Below, piece by piece: positions 1-11,936 of a stretch of DNA of 64,000 nucleotides. The stretch is taken from positions 2,170,001 to 2,234,000 of the forward strand of contig JAKSGN010000006.1 of assembly GCA_024180945.1 (NCBI GenBank). The letters are read 5' to 3'. A program made the translations under genes and the position numbers. Within the stretch, counting starts at the first letter, position 1; every line of letters starts with the position of its first letter. Under the pieces are notes generated by a model that was given only the letters and a program-made list of their open reading frames with translations, did no database searches and was not told where the DNA came from. The stretch is from Macrophomina tecta (taxonomy: Eukaryota; Ascomycota; Dothideomycetes; Botryosphaeriales; Botryosphaeriaceae).

Positions 1-697
1 GAGCACCTTGACACGCTCGAAGGGCGCGGTAATGAGCGTCATGGGGATGGCGGAGAAGAAGCCGGCGGCGGAGGTCTGCGCGACGGAGAACTGGTTGTTG
101 TGCACGGTGCTGACCGAGGAGACGAGTTGCTTGCCGACGTCGTAACCCCAGAAGGAGACGGCGACTGTGCGAGGAGCATGGGCGTTAGTCTGGGGCGTCC
201 GTGGCGTTCACGGGACAGGAAGAGAACGTACACATGGGCGTCACGCCTACCAAGGGCGCTGATACACCGGCATAGAGGCCCTATAGGCGGTATGTCAGCA
301 CGCAATTCTCCTGCAGGACAGCTGCATGTCCCCGTAACGCAACATTCCCCCACCACCATCCTCATACTCCGCCCAATATCCCCCTCGTATCCAGGACAAG
401 ATCAAGCAAATGAAAAAGGAAAATACGGCCACTCACCCTAGCCAAGCCCTCCCTCGCAATGGTCCTTCTGACCACATCCATGGCGCCGCTGTACACGCCC
501 TTCTCCGCAGTCTGCAACCGCACCTTGACCAAATCGAACGGGTGCCCGACAATGACAGCGCACACGCCGCCGACGCCGCCAGCCACGAGCGCGCGCAGCG
601 ACTGCAGGCTCGACTTTGTCGCCTCGGCCACTTCCTCCTTCAGCTCCTCCTTGCTTGGGAGGTGCGCCTGCACCGAGGTCGTCTTCTCCGCGGGCAT
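1..697 (-). CDS. acuH: Mitochondrial carnitine/acylcarnitine carrier, 3' part outside window
   Basis: Inner-membrane carrier that exchanges acylcarnitine for carnitine and so feeds fatty acids and acetyl units to the matrix. Three exons are visible: 437-697, 232-280 and 1-164; the gene runs off the left edge. Splicing gives an unbroken frame. The first repeat has the carrier signature PFDLVKVRLQT after AGGVGGVCAVIVGH, and the second shows APFERVKVL at the window edge, with GLYAGVSAPLVGVTPMFAVS between them. This pattern matches Crc1/AcuH orthologues in fungi. The first in-frame ATG (697) gives MPAEKTTSVQ; the codon at 718 is GTG. Substrate identity rests on resemblance to the carnitine subfamily, since only the first half is visible. 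Confidence 0.88.
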
Positions 698-1763
698 TGT
701 GTGTATCTGCGAGAGCACCTGTTCGTCGCGTTTGTAGTATGTGCGTGAAAAGAGGTGCCGAAATTTCCTGTTCGCGGCTCGAAAGAGATGCGCGGCCGGT
801 CAGAAGAGAGCCGGTAGAAAGCACGGCGCGTGTGACGGAGGAGAAGGTTGTTGCTCGCGAATCGGACGAAAGGCGCGAATCCCTCTTTCAGAAAAGGCGG
901 AACGGGCTGGTGGTTGGCGACGAAAGTCTGGGCGCCGCGCACGGGAGAAGGAGGAGCAGGCGGAATACTACGTGTATTATCCCCCGCTTTGCAATGAGTC
1001 TTGGTGAAGGAGAAAGGCAGCCCGTTTCCGCAAGCTGAGAGAAGGGATGGGGAGCCGGCAGCGGGAAGAAAGCTACGTGGAGCAGAGGGGAAGCTTGAGC
1101 TTGGACGGGGCTGTGGGGAGCGGAAGGCAGAGAGAGGCCGCGGGGAAGGTCAGAGAGCAGGGAAAAGAGGCGGGGGGAGAAAAGAAGCGGATCAGGATAT
1201 TTGAGGCATGGCCCTCGATTCCCGGATCCAAAAAGTTGTTGCGGCTCCTTTCTCGACGGCTGCAGTCCCGTCTGGTCCAGGCTGAGGGCCGCGGGCATGT
1301 GAAAGATGCCGAGGCTCAAAGCACCGCCTTCAGCCGACCTGCCCGCCCTGCGACGTCATTGGGCCCCGGCCCTCCGCTGCTCTCTCCGCCGAGCCCTTGC
1401 CCAGCCCACATCCCACGCTGCAGAGCAAAAAAGCTACAGTCTTCTCCGGGCGAAAGCAACTATCCCAGCTGTGTCTACGGCCAAACGGCCCCGTTACCCA
1501 TTCCATTAAACCTGCTGCTCGAGGCGCCTCATTTGTCTATGTGTCTGCGTGTTACCTGCATGCTCCTTGACTGCCTTCTAATCCGTTATTCGTCCATCCA
1601 TTCACTCCCGCTGCTGTACGTACGTAGCCCGTAGCTACTACACGCCCCCACACAGCCCACGGGCTCCGTTCGTGCGCCCCGCTCCGCCTGCTCTCTGTGG
1701 GGCCCCAGCTCCATGCCGCTTTTCCGCTCCGCCTGACTCCTTGGCCCATTAAACGTAATGTCA
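698..1763. other. Intergenic, carrier promoter side
   Basis: Spacer between the carrier start and the 3' end of the AP-1 beta gene. Purine-rich on the plus strand around 1000-1200, pyrimidine-rich around 1320-1650. The overlapping open frames have no recognisable domain. I see no gene here. Confidence 0.6.
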
Positions 1764-4355
1764 TCAGATCAAATCCACCAGATCGTTGCTGCTCGATTTC
1801 TGCTGTTGTTGTGACAGTTGCTGTCCCGCAGGCGGAGGCTGGTTCCCTGCACCCAAGTCCAAACTTGCGAATCCGTTCATGAGATCGTTCGCTGCATTCA
1901 CCGGTGCCGGCGCTGCTCCTCCGCTGCCAAACAGGCCCATGAGATCGTCCATGTTGTTGGACGGTCCCAGTCCTGCCGAAGTCGGGGATGCCACCCGTTG
2001 TGGTGTACCTGCCAATCCTTCCAAACCCGATGCTCCTGATGGCGGCTGGTTCTGCATCGACGCTGGTGCCGCACCGTCGAAATCGATATCCAGTAGATTC
2101 TCGATGTTGCTTGGTGGCGGGCCAGAAGTTCCGGATACTGCTGCTGCAGCCGCTGCTGCAGCAATCGGGTTCTCGCGCGCAAGTTGTTTTTGCTCCCTGC
2201 CAAATTGTTAAAATAGACACCTCAGTGTGTTTGATAAGAGTTACATACTCGATAGCAGCCTTCTGCATAGCCTCCGCGCCGAAGCGGCCCTGGCCCAGGA
2301 AAGACTCCGGCAGCTTGTGGTACACCGACGCCAGCGTCGAGAGCTCGAGGATAAGCTGATCGAGCAGTGCCGGGGGCAACGAAGGGATGGTCGTGGTAAT
2401 TGCAGGCTTGTCAGAGAGGACCACGTTCTATTGGCAGTTAGCACCTGCGTTCAAGCTTCAATCGTAGCCCAAGACGTACCTTCGTGGTCTGGGGGTCACT
2501 CGATAGCAATCGCCAGTAGACATACGCACGATCTCTAACATCGGGGTTGTCGCACTCTCCTGTTGCTGACTGGAGAACCTTCTGGACCAGGCCTTGAGAT
2601 TGCTCAGGCTTCTTCAGGAAGAGCTTGACCACTGCCGTGAGAATTTGTAATTGAGTCTATGCACAAAGTAAATATTACATTAACCATCGTTTTCCGGGAA
2701 CCACAGACCTGGGTGAATTCTTCACTGAATCCGTCAACAAAACCTGCCAGGATCTCGCCGGCATTGTTGATCTTTTCTGCATATTCTCCAACAATCCAGA
2801 TGAGAGAGCCTCTGGCGACGGGCTCATCCAGTTCATCGATGCACTGGCATAGGGTGGGAATGATACCCTCATAGCCAGGATATTTCCGGAAGATGTCCTT
2901 AACCACAACAATGGCTTCTTGCACAACATAGTTGACCTTGGTGTTGATAAGATCGAGCAGAGCGTTGACGCAGTTCTCCGTGGCAGTCTCGATTTTAATG
3001 GCAACCTGACCAATTGCCTTGACAGCTCGCCTAGCAAAATCCATGTCAACCTCAGTCGCGTATTCCTTCAGTTCCTGCAGCAATTGGTCCACATTTCTGT
3101 CATTGGCTATCCGCACCATGATCTCCAATTTTTCGAGTTTAAGGTAGGGGGGATCGTTGTATTTGCAAAAGAAAACGCGCATCTCTTTGCTGAGGATGTC
3201 GGGCTGCTTCTGCAGGAGGAGATCGATGTTGCGGAGGGCGACGTATTGGACTTCGGGGGCGGAGGAAACAAGCGTGACTAGATTTGTTTAGCGAAAGTCG
3301 AGCATGAACATCTCCTACACTCACCAAGCGGAGGCGCCATTTTCTTGAGGTATGATTTGGCCAGTTCCGGTCCGATGAACTTCATGTGCAAGAACACCAC
3401 TTTGACTGCGGCCAGAACGACGCTAGGGTTCACATGCTGAAACTGCGGAGACACCCTCTCACATATGTGCTCAGCCTCCTTCACGTCCGTAGCCTTGTAG
3501 TCAGCCAAAGCCGTCAGGATGGTGACACGTCCCCATTCGGTGCATTCGTTCAAAGCCATCAGCATCTTCTTTAGTCTCTGGGGCGTAATCTCGAAGACGT
3601 TCATTTCGGGAGCTGCTTCATGGATCTCAACCAGAGCGGTGACCGAGTTCGCTACGACCATTGGGTTGGGGTCGCCGATGAGCTCCTGCAGCGTCTCGAG
3701 GAAACCGTTCTCCACGCACATAGAAGGGTTGAGGTCGAACAGCTTCGCAACGCAGATGACAGCCGTCTTGCGGACGTAGGGAGATTCGTCCCGCAAGGTC
3801 TTGCGAAGCGGTTCCTCCATGTAGTCCACCATTTTGTCAACTCGAATGCAGCCCATTGTCCTGATGGCGAGAGCGCGGACCAAGGGGTTCGGGTCCTCCG
3901 AATCCTGAACGAAGGTGTTGACGGCGAGAATGCAGAGGTCAGGGTGGGATTTGGCATAGTTCCTGCGGGCAGAAGCTGTCAGGGCATGGGATCGAATGCA
4001 ACATGGAGGGCAGGACGCACATCAGGTACAGGTACACAAGCTTCTTCTGGTCCAGGTCACCCGTGGCGATGTTCTTCAGGACGTCGGGGAAGAGGGCGGA
4101 CACATCCTTGCCCAAGGTCATGGACATAATGGTCTTTTGGATGGCCTCCTTGCTGCATTTTGCTCAGTATGCGGCGTCGTCAGCGGCGTGGTTGGCGGGT
4201 ACTCACCGTTCGTATGCATATTGCGATCTAGCTCCGTGGTCAGCGGCTAGCACAGCTACGCAGGGAATTGCGACTTACACCAGGCCGGCTCGCAGCTCAA
4301 AAGTCTCGCCCTTGCGGGGGACAGCGAACGCGCCGCGAATACGGTTGACGGCCAT
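1764..4355 (-). CDS. APL2: AP-1 clathrin adaptor complex, large beta subunit
   Basis: Large subunit of the adaptor that recruits clathrin and selects cargo at the trans-Golgi and endosomes. Eight exons: 4279-4355, 4207-4227, 4021-4152, 3325-3962, 2709-3277, 2480-2656, 2249-2427, 1764-2196, giving 741 aa. The start [17 protein letters not shown] is the family N-terminus. The trunk is an adaptin HEAT solenoid through about residue 590 (for example [40 protein letters not shown]). A Ser/Gly/Pro-rich hinge follows, with clathrin-box-like stretches NLLDIDF and DDLMGLF, and the C-terminus is NDLVDLI. As in other fungal AP-1 beta chains there is no C-terminal ear. Exon 2 is a 21-nt microexon encoding SQYAYE and parts of the flanking codons. 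Confidence 0.95.
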
Positions 4356-7300
4356 CTCTACGGATCAGCTGCGGAGGTGACAGCCGCAGCGGTGCCCCTC
4401 ATGCACCGACTTCTTGGTATATTTCGGAGCCTGGCGTCGCAGGAACGGGGCTTGGGCGGGCAGTTGCGGGGAAGTCGCGCGGGGCGTGGGTCGGGTGCGC
4501 GGCGAGCTTGGAAGGGTGGACGGGTGACAGCGACGGGGTGCAGGCGTCACTGGGGTGGGGAATGCGGATGTGTGTCGTGGCGGAGGAGCTCAAGGCGGAT
4601 GCGGTGTTCTGGCTTCTCGCGCAGCACAAAGGGCTGGCCCACCTCCAAATCCACCGCACAAGCCTCCAAGCTTATTCCACGCCAAGCCGCCCACCATCGC
4701 CGCTTCTGCCACCTGCTGCTTCCGCCACCTTCCCACGCCCCCGTGTAGGTAGTCGGTCGCGCTGCATCTGTGTTACTATGGTATACCTGAAGCTGTCTTG
4801 TTTCGTCTGAGGCATCGATTGACTGGCCACGCAGACTTCAAACCTTCCCAATCTCCGCCGCCTCTTTGTTGAGGCCCGCAGTGAAGCAGAAGAGAGCGCA
4901 TATTCTCGGAATGCTGTGAGTCGTCTGCCTCGCTGATGTTTTAGCGCAATTCCTCACGCCAAATGCAGTTCTACAACCTCGTCCTGTTCATGTCTTCCGT
5001 CGCCGTCTTCAGCTTGGTTGCCCAGCGCATGACTGTCGGCAAAGCCTGCTCTTGATCAGTGACCGCACCCTGCAGTGGCCGCAGCTGCAGAAGCCTGTCG
5101 GTGGACGCCGTGTCATTTCGATAATAAAAGAGAGCCTGATCATCCTCTCTCCCACCTGCGCAGGTTGTGTTATTGCAATCCACGCCACGAAACATCATAT
5201 AGCGGCAACAATTCTAGGCATGCGACATCGGATCCTCCGTCCCATCCGTTACTAGCTGCACGGCGGACTCGTCCATAGCTATCGTACTTCTATGGATACA
5301 GAGGATCCGTCACTACCTCAGCATCAGCATGAACCACCCTAGCCTGCTATTCGTTGCGAGGCCCTACCGTCTCGGCCATCCCGCAGCCTGGCACTGCTGA
5401 CGTCACTATCCACGTTCCTCTCAAAGCTCAACCCACGAGCAACGCCCAAAGGAGTACACAATTATAGCTCGGAATCATCGAACCTGCTAAAATTTGGGAA
5501 CCATTGGAAGTCAGATAATCATTTATCCTGGCCGCTACTGCCACAAGGGGCGCAGGCTTCAGGTTAGCCGATTTACGCCCAATCTCAGTTCGTCGCCGGA
5601 AAACCTTGTCACGAAGATCCTCTGCGGCGCTCATCCCGGATCGAAACCCTCGGGAACCTCTTAGCGGAGTACAATAAACCGGTCACGGAATGATTGGGTG
5701 TCCTGGTTGCTCCAGCTCTGCCAGCATCCGGAGCATGTAGTCGTTGTTCCACTCTCCGAAAGCTGCATTTTTCACAGATCGAGTGATCCTGGGTCTCAGA
5801 GCTATTAATAAAGAGTGGAATATTCTGCATCTTGTAAGCTCGCCAATTCCCGTAGTCGGTTGAAATGATCATATTTTCAGTGCTGCGAATCTGTTACTTT
5901 GCGATGCGTGTTACATTACGGAAGAAGATCGGAGCGGGAATGAATATATAAGCCTACCGGCTTTAGATATCTCTATTTGATCGTGTTACGGATATTTCCA
6001 CTCCAGGCTGATAGCGAACAAAGCCATTTACAAGGCTATACGCCGGCGCTGTTAAGATGTTGATAAATAGCTATAAGAAACCTTGCAGTGACTATGTACA
6101 TGCTATTCGCCGATCAATTACAGTCACAAGTGCACGGCCCCAAAAGGGAAGATACTTAGGCCTCTTCTCCTTCCACAACCAAACCACTAGGCCCGGACTA
6201 CTGCTTTGTATGACGCCAGAAAACCTCGCTTGGATTTCACAGGACCGAATCACATTAAAGATTCAGTTATCACTGAATAATTACGGTTTTTTGGTCTTTG
6301 TCCTTTACCAGTATTGACTCACCAAGTTACCAGAAACCTACGCCATAACTGTGGCCTACCAACTTTGGACGGGACCCAGGTCCGATGTCAACCACGATCA
6401 TCTTCCAGGAGAGAGAAACCACGACGCTCTCGGACGAGGCACTCAAACAGAACATGATGGATCAGCCCCTCGCGTCGGATGGCCCAAGCTACCTCCGCTT
6501 CTCCATCATATGATAATCATAACGAGCCTGGGGATTTGTTTCAAAATTGGGATGCTCCGAAGAAAACTTCAGAAGCAATTTCCAAAGCCCAAGTGTTTAG
6601 GGTAGGATCTCTTGAGTTCTGTGCCCGTAGGACCATCTGTGCAGATAACAAGTCCCGGCCGACCATGCTTGTCTTTTGCCGAGGGCAAAATATCTGAGCC
6701 GTGGGTTCACGCGGTCTTGCCCCTAGCTCGCGGGGCTACATAGCCCCCGACTGACGGGGCATTAGGCAGTTCTCGATGGAGAGCTCGTTTGAAGAGGGGG
6801 TTTGCAGAGTTCGCGCCGCCCCCATCCTGGCCGGTGAGTCCACCTTAGTCACTTGGACATCTCAGTTGGCACCTTCAGACAGGCGGATACTTGGACAGGA
6901 TAGGATAGCCCGGTCTTGCCTCTCGCTTTGCAACTTGGGCTTCTTGGCTCAGATGCTGTGATCGAGACGGTTATTCTGGAAGTAGCACACGCGGATGAGA
7001 CGACGATACGCGCACTCATATCCAAGGTCAGAAATGTGGCCCTGGCTTTCGGTTTTTCGACATTTTTGAGGTGTTGTAGAGCTAAATCTTAAATTGTAGT
7101 GACTTCAAGCACGATTCAAATCTTCATCGTGGAATTTCGGACTGCCGAATGTGCATGGCGGATCCTATATACCCGGAAAGACCCTATGGCACTCTGTGTA
7201 GTTCCCTCGGGGGTTCATCACATTGACAGCAAAAAATGTAGCGAAGCAACGTACATCCTCACTAATTTCCATGTTGTGAGTACGTATAATGGCTTAGCCG

Positions 7301-8449
7301 AGGTAAGTAGACCTGTTGAATTTATGTATCCAACGTTCACCAAATCGTGTATAGCTTTGAAGCCCGCTCCCACGCAGATAGCGTTCGGTTCGTGAGCTTT
7401 GTGGGTCAGCGATCTTCATCACAAATAGCTATGATAGCCAGTTCGCCGATGGGACGGTTCCGGCACCGCAGTCATGGACAGCAAGGCAGGCACATGGTTT
7501 GTGCTTCGCTTCGGTGCATATGAAAAGGCTGGATGGAGCTATATGACCACCATTGACGCTGTCTTCAAGCCAATTGAAGCTGTCACAAATCGGAAGGCCA
7601 CCCGCTCTGCGTGTGCGCCTTAAGCGTTGCAAGATGCCGGTGTTCGTGCTATCTCTCGAAACTCGCCCCCACTCGAAGTCAGGCTATTGCTGGTGTCGGC
7701 GTTGTTTTGTCTTTCGACGTCCGCGCGACTAATTCAACTGCCATGAGCTGTGTATAACGTGATTCTGAAATTACTGCTGCTAGCCCTTAAAAGTTCGCAC
7801 AGCCGAGGATATATGCAGAAGCTGGAGTTCGTCGGCCACGGTGCCAGCTGCGCCCCTGCCTTTTCCGAATCCTGAGCTTGCGCGCACGAGCGAAACTAAA
7901 GAGACGATGGTCAATTTTGACAGCCATTAGCAGCGTATGTCACATCTCGTGTCCTTCCATCAATGAGACATTGCTGGTTATAGTGACCAGTCGTTAGCAC
8001 ACTTTCACGCCAGTTGAACAGCTGAACTTGGGCGTCCTACCGGGAGGAAGACCAAGACAAAGTCACAACGCGTTAATAAATGCCTCTTCGGGACATTTTA
8101 ACGTCATGAAATTTTCCTGAGGGTGTGAGGACGAGACGACATGCAATGAGCATGCAAAGCTTAGCGAGAAGCCGTTCATCGGAGATGGATTACATTTTCG
8201 ATATGAATATACTACATCATATGAGAGTAAAGCAATTGAAAAGCGAATGACGACGCGGGTATCCTTATGAGGGGTATCAAAACTCAGTAGCAACCTGCCC
8301 CACTCCTTGTTGTCCATCCTTCATGGCCTCCCCCGAAAGTGGAATAATCGACAGGGAACAATAAGACTGGATGGGAATAATCATGGAAATCATCTTACAT
8401 GCATCATACAGTTCCTTCGACCCCTAAGATACCCTGAGGGTGTATCAAT
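4356..8449. other. Long gene-poor spacer
   Basis: About 4.1 kb between the AP-1 beta start and the stomatin gene's 3' end. Only short open frames are present, with no start, splice pattern and domain that agree. Some peptides look once-coding: near 5690-5870 on the minus strand, 6490-6700 on the plus strand, and 7140-7390 on the plus strand (contains TYILTNFHVV). I could not assign any of them. Possibly decayed accessory genes. Confidence 0.5.
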
Positions 8450-9582
8450 TTAGATGTTCTCTACCATGCCGGCGTTGATGGCCTTGCTGAAGCCGGTATT
8501 CTGGGTGCCGTACTCGGAGGCGCCCTCCTCACGGTACCTGCTGGGGCCCTCACCCACGGCATCGGCCTGCGCGAGCTGTGATTGGACAGTCTGGTTGGTA
8601 GCGGGCAAGAAGATGACCTTGCTGTTCGCCGTCTTGGCCATCGCCTGCATAGCCTCGAGGTAGCGGATCTGCATGGCAGGTGCGCTGGAAAGAATGTCTG
8701 CGGCCTGGCGCATGAGCTTGGCAGACTCGACCTCGGCACGTGCGGCGATGACCTTGGCCTCTCCGGTACGCTTGCTCTGGGCAGCCATCGACAGCGAGTC
8801 CTGCAGCTCCTGGCTGAAGATGATGTCCTTAATGAGCATGCTCTCAACCTCGACGCCCCACGCGGCAGAGGTGTCTTCGATTATTTCGCGGATGGAGGCG
8901 GCAATCTCTTCACGGCGTTCGATGACGTCCTGCAGCACGCGGGCACCAATGACATGGCGGAGAGTGGTCTGGGTACGCTCGACAAGGGCCTGGCGAATAT
9001 TGGCGATGCCGAAGGCGGCCTTGTGGGGCGAAGTAATGCGGTAGTAGATAACCGACGTGAGGTAGAGCGAAACGTTGTCCTTCGTCATGCAGACTTGCTT
9101 GGGAACCTCTGTATTGCATATACATTAGGAGCATGATCCCTGCTGAAGCGTGGACGGTGTCGCAACTTACCAACGATCTGGATCTTGACATCGACCTGGA
9201 TCAGATTCTCGCTGAGCGGGTTCACCTTGACGAGACCGGGATCGACTGCGCGCGCAAAACGACCGAATTTGGTGACCAGACCGACATTGCCCTGGCCGAC
9301 GGGCTTGTAGGGGTTCGGGCAGACAATGCAGCATGGAATAGCACCCAGCGTACCGATGCACGAGCCCAAGGCATCAATCATGGAACCGTACCAGCCATGC
9401 TGCGAAGCATCCTCGGTGTCGGGCTTAATGACCTGTGCGTAGCTGGGCTGTAGGTCCTCGCGACGGGGTGGCTGGACCTTGACAATGGGTTCGGTGCTGT
9501 TGTGGGTGCGCTTGGTGGAGCTGGCAGTACTGTCGGTGGGCGGAGCCTTGCCGTTGGTCTGGGCAGCGCTGGAGGAGTCCAT
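8450..9582 (-). CDS. Stomatin-family SPFH-domain membrane protein
   Basis: Band-7/SPFH protein of the stomatin/podocin group, which oligomerises on cholesterol- or ergosterol-rich membranes and modulates membrane proteins. Two exons, 9171-9582 and 8450-9108, give 356 aa. The order is: polar N-terminal tail of about 70 aa, hydrophobic hairpin region IDALGSCIGTLGAIPCCIVC, then the SPFH domain beginning GNVGLVTKFGRFARAVDPGL and continuing through EVPKQVCMTKDNVSLYLTSV. A C-terminal coiled segment follows (QSKRTGEAKVIAARAEVESA), then a polar tail. ATG at 9582 was chosen because it sits in a good context (GTCGCCATGG) and no earlier Met in the frame adds a conserved segment. It is a typical conserved fungal gene; its physiological partner is unknown. 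Confidence 0.92.
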
Positions 9583-11936
9583 GGCGACGGTGGTGGTGTG
9601 AGGTGGTGGTGACGGGTTGTTTGCAACGGCTGGGCGAGCGGGGTAGAGCTTTATGGCTGGCAGCGGACGGGATATTAGGTGCGACCACGGGGAGTATGAG
9701 GTCGCTGGATTGGGAAGGGCGGAATGTGAGCAACGGGAGGACACTCTGTGCGAGGAAGCGAGAAGTATATAACTAGCGCAGCCAACAGGCGGGGTGGGCA
9801 GCGACAGACGCAGGAGTGTGGACGCCTCGCACGAAGGATGCGGAGGTGAGTTCACCAAAGACGCTCTTACCCAATTGGGGAGGGAGCTATGCGCGCAGGA
9901 ACATGGGTCGGCGAAGCTTGGCCGCCTAGCGCCGTAGGAACAGCCGGGGCTGTGCAAATGCCTGTCCGCTGACCCTCGCCCTCTCTTTGTCTATCTGCTC
10001 GAGGTGCACTGCGCTCCTCTGTGGCCGCCCGACCGCCAACATCCGCGCGCCAACTCCCGCCGCTTCCTCTGTTGCTGTCGCCGCCGCCGCAGAGGATTGA
10101 GCGGCTTGCAGGGTCGACAGGCCTGCCGCCCAGCCTCGTTGTCCGAGGAGCTGCCTGATGTGCTGCAGCAACTGCAATAACACACCCTTTCAGCAGTTTC
10201 CAATGCCCAGGCTTGGCTCCCGTCCGGTGAATGACATCACGGGAGACTGGACGGTCGGCAAGCCGGCATTGTGGGTGTCGCCAGCCGCTTGCAGCCCCGG
10301 GTATTAATCCTTCGTCGGTCACGAGGCTCCGTCACTGTGCAGGTCCGCCCCCGCCACCGGCACTTGAGAGGCAGTGGACGGCCGCTGCAACCGAAATTTC
10401 ACGCGTTCCGCATGGGGTGAATGAGCTCTACAGCTTTTACGAAATGGCCACTGCAAGGCAGAAATCAGTGCCTTTCGTGCGACCCTTCCCGCGCCCTGAC
10501 TGGCTCCAGTGACGCAAGGCACACCACCGCTGACTTTCCAAATATACCGTGAAGGATCACGCCAAGCCGCATGAACCCACAGTGCGAAAAACAAAACGGC
10601 CACAGGGCGCGTTGCCGACACCCACTGCATTGGCCGCACGTGCCTCTCCCTTACAACTGCTGCACGTAAAAGCTGGCGATTGCTCGTTGGCTACGATGCT
10701 GCGTTGGAGACGTAGTGGTGATCGGCGTCTGGAAGGAAGAGGCTGTGTCTTTCACAGGGCTGAGGAAGGCCTTCGCTGCTTCTCCGGACCCACACCTCGC
10801 CCCGATCCAGCATTCATCCGCAACGTTGGGCTCTCTCCCGCAATGACCAAGCCTTGAAGTACCTAAGCAGTCTAAGGCTTAGTGCGTTCTCTCAACCCGA
10901 AGTGATATCTTCTTCCTATGTAAATACTTCCCTGTTGGTGCCTCGTGGCCAAAAAGGCCGCAGTGATCACAGTAAGTCCAAGAATTGTTCCAAGTTATGC
11001 AACTCGAGCCAGGTTCGAGCGTTTCTTTCCCTGCGCCGCCCGTCCAGCCACAAAACAGTCCCGCTTGCGCATCTCACATTACGCCTTGTTTCTGGGTGAT
11101 ATGGCCGTGCGGGACTAAAGAGGATCCGAGGAAGCGGCTATGTCTGCCATGCGCTGGCACTGCCTGAAACAACTCACCCGGAAAGGGCGAGCAGACCAAA
11201 TGCGGTCGTGTGACAGACCTCCTACAGAGCCTAGGCATTATTCTACTCCAGAAGGAATGAATGGCGCCGGGGAGTATCCAATGCCCTACCCAGAACAAGG
11301 CACATCCGAGCATTCGTGGCGGCTATGATAACTAACCCTATACGAGAAGAAGCTGTGTGCAGTTGGCTTGCGGCGAACTAGACGCCCCTGTTGAATCCTC
11401 AATGTAGCTGTGTGCAAGGCGCTTACAACCTTACTTGATTATACATGCTTCTGGAAGGCTGCCGGTATCGATCATGTGCAAAAGATTTATTGCCTTAGAA
11501 GTCTTGATGCCGAGACGTCATCTTCGATGATCATTGCTACAAGCTCGACGGAAAGATGCTGAGTATTATTCACCTTTCTCGAGCTCCATTCTGCGCCTCC
11601 CTTCCTGGACGCTGTTTCTATATGCAATGAAGTAGCAACATGAAACCCGAAAATATATGAACTTCGATAGCCCTCAACCCAACCCAACCTCTCTTTCTTT
11701 TTTCTGAAAACAGTCGGAAAAGCCCGTGCATGTGGGATATACGGGAGAACAGATAATGAACATGCCAAGACCAGAGCACCGGGAGTAATTACAGAAGAAA
11801 TTATGACACCGAATCCATCTACCTGGATATACCCCGGGCCCGTAAACGCCTAGCAAGAAGGACGCCAGTCCAGTATGCTAATGGCAACAGACAAGTGACC
11901 GATTACATCCACCACATCAATTCCTCAGCCACGTTC
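9583..11936. other. Intergenic, no supported gene
   Basis: About 2.3 kb upstream of the stomatin gene, ending at the native stop of the interrupted Zn2Cys6 gene. The part at 9900-10200 is GC-rich and promoter-like. Open frames are short and overlap on both strands. I see no gene, RNA gene or repeat. Confidence 0.55.

Noticed and set aside
7099..7395. TYILTNFHVV, similar to the His-box of trypsin-like proteases
   Set aside because: Only ten residues, with no Asp or Ser box and no flanking protease core.
11331..11345. CTAACCCTA, a telomere-like string
   Set aside because: A single partial unit with no repetition.
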